Shown here: positions 32,601 to 44,600 of the stretch, piece by piece
How the letters are laid out: the number at the start of each line of letters is the position of its first letter
How positions within the stretch are numbered: the stretch's first letter is position 1
Source of the DNA: Gari tellinella
Lineage: Eukaryota > Mollusca > Bivalvia > Cardiida > Psammobiidae
Assembly: GCA_922989275.2 (NCBI GenBank)
Contig: OV277862.1
Coordinates: forward strand, 16,783,543-16,847,542
Reading direction: 5' to 3'
DNA: 64,000 nucleotides
The notes under the pieces: model-generated
The model's input: the letters and a program-made list of their open reading frames with translations, nothing else
Told to the model about the DNA's origin: nothing
Database searches by the model: none
Translations under genes and position numbers: made by a program

Positions 32601-35600
32601 ACATTTCTGGTTCATTTCTCAGCTCACAATGGAATATAAATATAAGAAACAAATTGCGTACTTCCGTTATTCATGAGCTGATGGCACTTCAATGCTTTTA
32701 CTAGCAAAGTTAAGCGAGAAGCGAAGGGCTTCACACACTTTGCTAGTAAAAGCATTGAAGTGCCATCAGCTCATGAATGCCGGAAGTACGCAATTTATTT
32801 CTTAAATGGATTTAGAATAAAACGGGTGAAATTCAAAGGTAAAGCTATCAGGCTTCATTACAAATGGTGAGCGATATCAGGGCCTTCAGGCCCTCTTGTT
32901 TAGAATATAGTCCCAGACAAGTGACCATTTTCAAATTTTAGTCCCGATCAAAATCTGCAAATTTCAAAAATAGCTGGTCGATTAACACTACATTACTTTA
33001 CCCTAAATGAATTAAAAGTACATGAAGCGTAATATACATGTACATGTAGTTAGGTATTAAATAGAACATCTGTTTGACAACATCTCGTAAAATATTTAAT
33101 TTTCTTCAGAAATTGAAGACCATCTGCATGAGGGGCAAAGAGCAAATATAGGAATGCCAGCTCCGCCTGTTGATAGACTGACAAGAAAAGAGAGACGAAA
33201 CAGGAAAGATGACAAAAACTACCAAGAGATGGAGAAATTGGCACGGAATAGAGAATGTATGTACAGTTAGTCAGTTGTTACAATCTCTGTAAATTGTTTG
33301 CAATCAGGGCTCCAGTTAAGAAGGAGTAAACTGAACAAATATTACATTTTCTCACTCATTTTAACACCAAATCCTATGGTGTTACTAATCATTATAGTCG
33401 TCTCGAAGAGATGATTCTAATGAGTGACAACATAGGGTTTAATGCAAAAATAAAGATTTTAGATTTTGAAATACTCTCCTTATCTGGAGCTCTGTTGCAA
33501 TGTTATTGTATATTCAGTTTCTGGTTGTGGTCACATAACTTATTCACCCCTGAAACTTCAAATGGACAAATCCAGTTTCCAATATTGCTATGGCACAGCG
33601 GCAGTGCAGACCCTGATATGACAGAACACTCCTTTAGTAGCCCTCTGATTTGAATCTCCACAGTTTGCTTATTACAAGTGTACTATGTACAGGTACCTTT
33701 AATGTAAAGCTCACACATACTCCTTTCTAGGATCAGTTTTTGCCTTAATTGTTTCCGGCCACTTGCCTGAAACTGACAAAAACTGCTTGTTTCAATGTAA
33801 TATGCCAAATTCTGATGCAAATACCACTTGCCCGACTCAGAAACCACTTGTCCTGGACTTCTGGCAAGTGGTTTAGGGCAAAGACTGTAGGATAGAATGA
33901 GAATGAAAGACATCAGTAGTTTCCCTAAGCCAGATTTCTGCTTTCCATTAAATAGCCATCACTTACCCGACTAAAAAAAAACTTGCCCCTGGCTTTGGGC
34001 AAGTGGGTAAGGGCAAAGACTGGTCTTAATTCCAAACTAGAAACAGGCTAGAGGGTAAAGAGTTAAGAATGAATGGAGATCTTTGACCCTTTTCTCTGCA
34101 TAGGCACCATAGGACACTCTTTGCCCCTTCCTCTGCATAAGTGCCATGTCATGATAATTGCCTCTGAATGAGGACTTAACCCATTACCCCATAAATACGC
34201 TTTTTACGCCTCTATTTTATTCATCCACTAAAGAAAATAGCTCATTTTATACTGTCATAAATATGTATCGTAAGAAATGTTTTCCAAATTCTAGCAAATG
34301 ATAGCTCAAAGCAGGCAGAAAGTAAAGCAGAATGTGCCTTAAGGCACATTCTGCTTTACTTTCTCCCTGCTTTATGTGGTCACCATTCTTCAAAACTAGA
34401 AAGTGGCTATGGTGTAATGGGTTAATGACCATTTTAAATCCAAGTGTTATCTTAAAACAAGATAAAAGACTTTAAGAATAGCAAAAAGCTCCAATAGGAG
34501 CTTTCTGCTTTACTTTCATCTTAAATTTCACAGCTACTGGTATAAAACATAAACACAGAAATACTTTGTGAGAGATATCAGTTTGATGGAATAAAGGGAG
34601 TAAAGCATGTACATTAATGCTAGTATGTTAATAGATCATTGGTGATTTGATTTGTATTGTTGGTTAATAACCAATTACCACATAAATACACCTTTTTATG
34701 CCTTTATTGGATTCCTCCACTTCAGAAAATAGTTACACTCTATACAAGTATGAGTATCTCCTACAAGAAATATTTTCTATATCCTTGCAGATTGTAACTT
34801 AAAGAAGGCTGAAAGTAAAGCAGAATGTGCCTTAACCCATTACCCAAAAAATATGCCTTTATACGCCTCTAATTTATTCTTCAACTTATGAAGATAGTTC
34901 TAATTTATACAGTCATAAATAGGTATCATAAGAAATATTTTCTTTTTTCTTGTAGGTAATAGCTTATAGCAGGCTGAAAGTAAAGCCTTAGGGCACATTC
35001 TGCTTTACTTTCAATCTGCTTTAGGTGGTCATCTGTCTTAAAAACTAGAAACAGGCTATGGGGTAATGAGTTAAGGCACATTCTGCTTTACCTTTAACCA
35101 CCTTTAAATGGTCACTTATCTTAAATACTAGAAACAAGCTATGGAGTAATGGGTTTAGGTTAATTGGTATTGTTTCAGTAACTGTACCTATTGATGAGAT
35201 TACCCAAGGCAAGATGAACAATCAGCGACAGCGACAGTTACACAGAGTGGCTTCACACTATGGCATCTTCAAGGACCTGTTTGAAGGGGACTATTTCTAT
35301 CCCCAAGTGTCCCTACAGGTGCTGTATGAGGTTGAGAATGAAGGAGAGGCTGAGGTGGAAGAATCTACAGAGGATATAGCATTGAATCCAGTGTTCTACG
35401 GCAATATCCTGGAGCCCAGTGAGGTAAATCAGGGTCCATGCTTATAAAGCAATTGAGTTTGAGTCTGAAATCGTTCTCAAGAATTTTTTTGGTCAGATTT
35501 GAGCCTAGGTCTAAAATCTGACTAATGAAATGCTTAAGAATGCATTCATACTCAGCTCAGACGCTTTATAAGCGCTGGGCCAGGACTAAGGTAGACATTG

Positions 35601-38600
35601 ATGGTTGTCTGATTGTTTGGGACAAGTCGAAGATTGAGTCAGGATAAGTCAACCTAACTGCCCAGCAGGACAACTTGATTCAACCCATTACCCAACAACC
35701 TGTTTCTAGTTTTGAAGACAGATGATAACTTAAAGCAGGCTAAAAGTAAAGCAAAATGCATACTCTGCTTTACTTTCAGTCTGCTTTAAGCTGCCATCTG
35801 CTAGCACATAGAATTATTAGAAAGTTTGATTCATTCACCCCTGAAACAAACAATTGACAATTCCAGTTTTCAATGAAGTCAAAAGTTCTTTTTCGACTGT
35901 TTTTGACTATATATTTGGAAAATAACAAATAGTGTAGACCCTGATTATCTGATCTGATTCTACATGGTTTGAATAGGACACATGTACTCTGCACTGATAC
36001 ACTGATTCTCTAACCCATTACCCCATAGCCTGTTTCTAGTTTTGAAGATAGGTGACCACTTAAAGCAGGTTGAAAGTAAAGCAGAATGTGCCTAAGGCAC
36101 ATTCTGCTTTACTTTCAACCTGTTTTAAGCTTCAATCTGCTAGAATATAGAAAATATTTCTTATGATACAATCATGTTCATGACTGTATAAATTGGAAGT
36201 ATTTTCTTCAGAGGAGGAATAGATTATATGTGCTAAAAGGCGCTTCTATGGGGTAAAGGGTTAAAGACAATTATACGTATTGCTAGGTTTTAACCCTTAG
36301 CCCGCCAAATAAATTGTCGTCTGCTACATTTCTCGTCTGCTTCAAGTTTCAAAGTGCTTCAAAGTTGCTCAAAATTGCTGAAAATGTTGTCCGAGTGTCA
36401 AACAGCTTGGATCCGGATGAGACGCCGAGTTACTCGGCGTCTCATCCGGATCCAAGCTGTTTGCATAATGATATGGAGCTATAGTCGTGAGTGGCAGGCT
36501 AAGGGTTAATGGGTTAATGCAGGACAAATAAGTTATACAGTAAGCTTCTATAGGAGCGTTAGGAAGTCATCAGTTGTTAGAGATTTATTTATTTCTCTAA
36601 TGAAAGGCACATACCGGTATGCTTTACTTTCAGCCTGCTTTAAGCTACCATTAGCTAGGACATATTAAATATAAGTCTTATGGTGCATATTCATGTATCA
36701 CTCACTATCCTAGCTTAGCGTCTGTGTTCCCTTTGTCAGGGGTTCGACGATGTCTGAATAAATTGAAACTCTTTTCTTCAGTGGAGGATTAAATAAGAGG
36801 TTCAAAAAGTCGTATTTATGGAGTAATGGGTTAAGCGATTTCCAAGGTTTCTAGGTTTGACTGTATGTTGAAGGTGAGAATGGCTGATCTTTGCTAAAGG
36901 TGTTTGATTTTACCCCTTTCCAGCTGTTTCTAGTATTGAATATAGTGACCACTTAAAGCAGGTTGAAAGTAAAGCAGAATGCACCTTAAGGTACATTCTG
37001 CTTTACTTTTAACCTAACTTTAAGCTACCATCTGCTAGAATATAACAGAGCTGCCATATGATCAATCAATCTTGATCAAAAGCTAGGTGTCGTAAGTTGA
37101 TCATACGTTAGGATATATTAAATGTTTCTTATGGTTCATATTCATGACTGTATAAAGTGGACCCATTTTCTTCTTTGGAGGAATAAACTAAAGGTGTAAA
37201 AAGGCATATTTATTGGGTAACAGGTCACATGACTTCTTGTTATCAAGGTTTGACTGTATGTTGAATGTGTGAGATTGGCTGATCTCTGTGTGTATTTCAG
37301 GCATTGAAGGAGCCGTTCATAGAGCTTGACGGAGAAGAGGGAAAGTTTTATACTCTGTGTATGACAGCCCCAGACAGTCATCTACAGGACAATGATCTCG
37401 AGTATCTACACTGGATGGTGTAAGTATCAGGCCATGAAAACTCTTCATTGTCACACACAGCTAGAGAAGTACTTCAAAAGCTTAACCCTTTACTCCATAG
37501 ATACACATTTCATTTATTTACTTCACAGAAGAAAATAGACCTAATATATTCAATCATTGATATGTTGCATGAGAAATATTTTCTGTATTCTGGCAGATGG
37601 TAGCTTAAAGCAGGCTCATTCTGCTTTAATTTCAACCTGCTTTAAGTGGTCCCCTATCTTCACTACTAGAAAGTTTAGAAACAGGCTATGGAGTCATGGG
37701 TTAAGTCATTATTCTATTGAGTAGTCACATCATAGGGTTTGATGCAGATCAGGGCCTCCCCTGGGATATTTTTTCCTTTCGCCACCACTTTCGCCAAATG
37801 AAAAAAGTTGGAGCCAAATTTATTTTTTTGGAGCCAAAGTTGGAGCCAATTTTTATCCAAAGTTGGAGCCAAAAATATACCTTATAATTTATACTGTTTT
37901 AAACCATTACCGGTACCTTTGTTTTAACAATAAAGTAAACCAGGGCATAACAAATTTCATGAAAGGCTGGTTGCTATATACATGTAGGCTACATGATAGT
38001 GGCAGAATAATGTAAATGAGCTTTCTGCATTACATTAACCTGCAGTAAGCGGTCACCGGTTTTTCAAGATCAACAATAGACACATATTCCCTATTCAATA
38101 GTCGATTAATAATATAGGTTTGTATGTCTTTTGATAAAGTGACAAACTCTCATTCCTCATAGAGATAAAATGTCCTGTGAAAAGAGCATCGAAAAGGTAC
38201 AGTACACCCTGACAGGGGGAAGCCTAATAGAGTTTTTCATATTTAGAAATCTACTCTCAGTCTGCTTTAAACAACTACTTGTCATAAAACACCAAACTGG
38301 AACTGCTGTTTGCGATGATGCAAGCAGATCTGAAGCGTTTTTGTGAGGCTTCTGGAAAAAGAGGAAGGTTCTGATGTATGAGAATCAAAGATACATGTAT
38401 ACGCTACTTTCCGCGAGTAGAGTAATATCTGATTCTTCGATTCCAGTGCGTATTTGTAGCTATTGTTCACTCACGGAATCAAACAATTTTAGGATAATTC
38501 CGTGGTTGACTTACTGATAACTTATTTGCCGAAACTCCCACGAAAATCGTATTCTGTATCCCCGTTATGTTCATTTCACAATTGTCAAACACACAACCCA

Positions 38601-41600
38601 TTCAACCCTGTATTGATTCGTAGCGAAAAAGAACGTTTAATTTAATTGGTTGTTTAAAAATGATGCTGGGAAATACCTTTTTGATAACCAATCAAACAAG
38701 GAAAGACATGCGTCTCAAGTCCGAAAATTGGCTTCTCGCCATTTTGAAACGATATGCATTTTCGGAAGCGTGATTATTAACAAGGATATGTGGTAAATTC
38801 AAATAATAGAGGATTTGGATCCATGTTAAAGGTTCGTTTGTGCAGTATTTTCGGAGAATATTACCGATTCTTATTCTCCGTATCAAAGACAATTTTCCCC
38901 CAACATGCACTTCACCGGTGTTACACGACTCGAACCAGGGCGGTTGTTTTTTTGTTGTTGTTTTTTTTTGTCTTTAAAATGGTAATTACTCATCTGGAAT
39001 GGTTATTTTAGGGGAAAGAAATGTCTCATTCCTCGATTTACGCTAATATTATCTCCACTTTACGTAGCTTATATCCGAAAATGATTGTAGACTGCCGTGT
39101 AAAGTTTTATGCACACAGTGTCAATATCACTCGCGGTAGCTTCTTTCAAGATATGTAGGTGTAATCTGATTGGACATTAAACGCTTTGGATCTGTCAATC
39201 ACGCTGAGGATGATCTGTCAATCACGCTGAGGATAACCAATTACTTAAGCAGAATAGGAGATAGGCGGAACAGAGATAAGCCGAATCTATATTCTTTAAT
39301 TGTTGATTGTGTACGCGTGTTTGAGTTTTGACACCTGCCATACGTAACACAAGGAGCTGGCTTGTGTACTTCACCAATTAACTCTACACGCATTAGCGCC
39401 TCGGGTGTGATACATACAGGTCATTTATGAAAAAAGTAACATTACAAATTTCTTGTCGCAATCAATTTCGCCAGAACTAAAATTTTGTCGCCACTTTGAA
39501 AATTTCTTCGCATTTGGCAACAAATGCGAATGCCAGCGGAGGCCCTGTGCAGATGTAATGGAGAAAATGTGGGATTGTTGTAGTGTATTCTATCTTAACT
39601 GAAGCCATAGGCTCGTAAGACGCACAAAGTCTTCCTTCATTTATCAAATTTGGAAATAAAGTAAAGCGACATTCAAAATGTGACGTCTTAATTCATGCTA
39701 AATGGCCCCCAGTTGGATGATAGGGAGGATAGAATACACCCACTGCCTGGACTGGAGTTGTAAGACTCCATCTAAAAGGGACTCATGCATTTACTACATA
39801 AATACACATGGGTGCTATATGACCAGTATTGTGTGGCAGTGCTGTAAAACCCAAATCAGTTAATCAATCAATAAGTCAATTCAGCGCTTTGGAACCCACA
39901 ACCCCTGTGTGAAAAGAGCACTATATAAATCTAGTATAATAATAATAATAATAATCAATTGGGCTAAAAGTAAAATGTATTTCTGCCTTTCTTGCGGCCA
40001 CCTGTCTGAAAATAGAGAGATTTTCCTATAATTCTTCTTCAGGATAATTACCATTATGAGAAATCTATAAAGATGTCAAAAAATGCATCATTGATGGAAA
40101 GTGATAAACCCTTTAATCTATTCCTCCATTGAAGAATATAGTTTCAATTTAAACAGTCATGAATTTGTATCATAAAAATATTTTCTATATTCTAGCAGAT
40201 AGGCTGAAAATAAAAAAGAATGTGTCTTAAGGCACATTCTGCTTTACTTTCAACCTGCTTAAAGTGGTCACCTAACTTCAAGACTAGAAACAGGCCATGG
40301 GGTAAGTGGTTAACTCCTTGAACCCTAGTCACACATATATGCGTCATTTGCAAACAATGTACCTGTGATGAGTACACTTGTGCTATGCAAACAGTGTAGA
40401 CCCTGATCAGAGGGCTCCTTAAGAAGCCCTCTGATCAGGGCCTACACTGCTCGACATTTTGACATATATTGTAAAAATCAACCCTAAAATGTCAGAAATG
40501 GACTGGACTAAATTGAAAACTAGAATTGTCCATTTGAGGTTTCAGGGAGGAAAGGGTTAAAGCAGATTAATAAACTTTCATTTTATTTCCAGAGGAAACA
40601 TTCCAGGTTCATCAATAACAGAAGGGACAGTGTTGTGCGACTACCTTCGACCATTTCCATTGAAGGGAACTGGTTACCATAGATACGTATTCACACTTTA
40701 CCAGCATGACAGTGCCATAGACTTTAGTGAGGAACAGAAATCTGATCCATGGTGAGTTCAACAGATGTCTTAACATTTTGAATCCTATTTACGCATAAAC
40801 ACATCTTTTGCAAGGAATACACTTGTTCTATGCAAACAGTGAAGATATAGATCAGAGAGCTCCTGATGAGATTCTGCACTGTTTGTCATGTTGCAATATA
40901 TTGTTATACATGTAAATAAAAAAATACAAAGTACAGTAGAACCCCTCTATTACGACCACTAAATAGAAGGCTAATTGTCCGTATAAAGGACAGGTGACAG
41001 CTTAAAGCAATTTGAAAGTGAAACAGAAAGCTCCTATAGGAGCTTTCTGTTTCACTTTCACATTGCTTTAAGCAGTCACCTGTCTTAAACGTTTAATATT
41101 TGACACAATTTGGTGGCCGTAATTGAGAGGTTCTACTGTATTGTCAAAACTAGATGGGATGTGGTTGACAATTCAATTTGTCCATTAAAAGTTTAGTTTA
41201 AAGTTTAAAAAATTAAAAAAAAAATGTTTAAACTTTATTTATCTCACATCAGTTATGTAACAAGTTGTAACAACTTTGACAAATCACTTTTGATAGTGCA
41301 GGCAAATTACATTCGATGACTCTTTCGATTCAAAGTTTCAGGGGTGAATAAATTACCTCTTTACTCCATATTTTACAGCTGAATGAGCTGAATGCCTGTG
41401 TAATGTGTGTTGAAGATTTACTTTCAGTCTGCTTTAATTTTCATCTTTCAAATGGCTCTTTATCAACAAGTGTTGAAACATGAAAATTATTTCTATCAAG
41501 AATATGTTACCTCTTCAGTTCCCCCATAGAAGTGCCTTCTAGTGCATTCAATTTATTCCTTCACTGAAGATTTTTTTTCTAATTTGTACTGTCATAACAC

Positions 41601-44600
41601 ATACAATAAGAATTATGTCTATATCCTAACAGATGGTAGCTTAAAGCTGGCTGAAAGTAAAGCAGAATGTGCCTAAGAAAGCATCCAAAGACATTTCTAA
41701 GATTGGAAAGCTTTCTGGTATGTGCAATCAGGGTCAAAGCATATACTGTTGGACTATCTAATTTTTGCTGAATTGTTATTTTATTTCAGTACATGTTTAT
41801 CAGAGAGAACATTTAGCAGTAAAGAATTCTACAAGAAACACTGTGACAGTGTTAAACCTGTAGGGTTGGCATTCTTCCAGTCAGAGTGGGACAATACTGT
41901 CAGAAAAACCTTCCATAATATCTTAGGTAAGTTTTTACACAGTGTCATTGTGTTGTAAAATTAACCTTTTAACCCATAAGTATGCTGTTTGTACGCTTTT
42001 AATTTATCTCTCCATTGAAGAAAATAGTTTCACTTTATACTGTCATGAATATGTACCATAAGAAATGTTTTCTATTTCCTAGCATCTGGTAGTTTAAAGC
42101 AGGTTGAAAGTAAAGCAAAATGTGCCCTATAGTACAATCTTTTTACATGTACTTTCAACCTGCTTTATGTGGTCACTTATCTTAAAAACTATAAACAGAT
42201 TTATTATAGGGTATAGGGTTCAGCCAACATGAATAATGTATTCATTACTGTATAAGGTGAAACTATTTTCTTATGGAGGGATAATTAAAGGCATAAAAAG
42301 GTGTTATTAAGGAAATTTGGGGTTTGTTTTTGGAGTTATAAACATAGTTTGAGGTTGTTGTATTGTAAGGCATATAGCTAGTACAAATTAACCTATTCAA
42401 CCCTAGCGACAAGTATACTTGTCATTTACAAACAGTGTACCTGTGGTGATTACACTTGTCATATGCTAACAGTGTAGACCCTGATCAGAGGGCTCCTTAA
42501 GGAGCCCTCTGATCAGGGTCTACACTGTTTGTCATTTTGAAAGATATGTTTAAAATCTACTAGACTTGTTTTGAAATTGGAGTAGTTCATTAAAAGTTTC
42601 AGGGGTGAATGAGTTAACATATTCTCCCTGAAACTTTAAATGGAAAAATCTATTTTCTTTGAAAGTTTAGGCCATTTTTGACTATTCAGATTTTTTACCA
42701 TATATTTCAAAATTACAAACAGTGCCGATGCTGATCAGTGAGCTTCATAGGACAAGGATACTCTGCTCAGGTACACTGTTTGCTGAGGATGTCTGAACTC
42801 ATTATAAAGGGCCAATGGGTTAAGATTTCTACGACTTTTCTCTTCAGATATGGGTGAACCTAGATTTGAATTTATACCACCCGCCAAGTTTATACCAAGG
42901 CAGCTGCAATGGCCACACAAAGAGCCCTTCAATGTGTAAGTTATGATAACTCTTCCTATTAACCCTTTACCCCATAGCCTTTTCTAATTTTGATAACAGG
43001 TGATCATTTAAAAGCACATTCTGCTTTACTTTAAGCCTGCTTTAGGCTACTGTCTGCTAGAATATAGAAACTATTTCTTATGGTTGTATAATTTTTTTCT
43101 TCTGTGCAGGAATAATTAGACATATCTATGGGGTAAAGGGTTAAGCACTACTGATATTAAACAGTTAGGCTTATCAGGAATATTGTACACTGTTTTATGC
43201 AGTACCTCAAAACCTCTATAGTATAACCACAAAAAAGAAGGCTAATTTATTGTATAAGAGACAGGAGCCAGCTTAACCCATTAGTCCATAGCCTGTTTCT
43301 AGTATGGAAGATAGGGGACCACTTCAAGCATGTTGAAAGTAAAGCAGAATGCTTTAATTTCAGCCTGCTTTAAGCTACCATCTGCTAGGAAATGGAAAAT
43401 GTTTCTTGTAAAACATATTCCTGACTTATAAATTGGAACTATTTTCTTTAGTGCAGGAATAATTTAGAGGCGTAAAAAGGCATATTTATGTGGAGATTCT
43501 AAAGGAGATTTCTGTTTTACCTTCTTTACTTTCATTGTACTTGAGACAGTCACCTGTCTTAAATATCTGATCATCAAAACAATTTAGTGGTCATAAAAGA
43601 GAGGTTTTACAGTATTTGGCAGTGTAGACCAAACTCAGATACATAACCTTAGATAATGACGATGCTTGGTCTACACCAAAGTTGCAGAGCAATCAGTCTG
43701 GTTTTCTTATTGCTTGGTTCAAATGCCTATCTCCAGGGCTCCAGATAACTAACAAATTTTCTGTGTCATACCAGAACCAAAGTCTATGGTGTAACTGCTC
43801 ATTAGAATCCTCTTGAAGAGACAATTCTAATGAGTAGTAAATTCATAGGGTTTAATGCAGAAATAAATATTTTATTTTTGAATTACAGTAAAACCTCCCT
43901 AACAATTATGACCACTTAGAATAAGTCTAAAGGATTTATGAAAAGACAGGTGGCAGCTTAACCCTTAGCCCGCCAAATAAATTGTCGTCTGCTATATTTC
44001 TCGTCTGCTTCAAGTTTCAAAGTGCTTCAAAGTTGCTCAAAATTGCTGAAAATGTTGTCCGAGTGTCAAACAGCTTGGATCCGGATGAGACGCCGAGTTA
44101 CTCGGCGTCTCATCCGGATCCAAGCTGTTTGCATATGGAGCTATAGTCGTGAGTGGCAGGCTAAGGGTTAAAGCAAGATGGAAGTGAAACAGAAAGCTCC
44201 TAGTGGCCCAATGGTTAACACCTTGGACTACGGTACCAGGGGTCATGAGTTTGATCCCCCGCCGGACCAGCGGTCTGACTAGGGGATTTTTCTGAATCCC
44301 CGATGATGTACAGGAATGTTCTTGAGCAAGACATGTACCGCGAATTGCTCCTCTCCACCCAGGGGTTAAAATGGGTACCTGTGAAGGGTCTGAGTCGGTA
44401 CTGCGGCTGCATTTGACTGCGCCATATGTTAGCAGTGCTCATAGGCAAAATGGCTCGATGATGAGGGGAGTATATGTACAGTCGGCTGAGCGGTCATTCG
44501 GACTGAAAGTAGACTTTAACTTGGTATATTACTTTTTTATTACTTAAGGAGCTTTCTGTTTCACTATCATCTTGCTGTAAGTAGGCATCATTTCAAACAG

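Larger units (their letters stand above)
43884..44590. mobile_element. Family D copy holding a family F MITE and a SINE
   Basis: Family D starts ACAGTAAAACCTCCC at 43885. It is cut at GGCAGCTTAA by family F, resumes AAGCAAGATGGAAGTGAAAC, is cut again at AAAGCTCC by a SINE, and resumes GGAGCTTTCTGTTTCACT. The outer right arm after 44590 is lost. Confidence 0.75.

Noticed and set aside
44037..44448. ORFs containing GDQTHDPWYRSPRC
   Set aside because: They are antisense reads through the SINE and family F.
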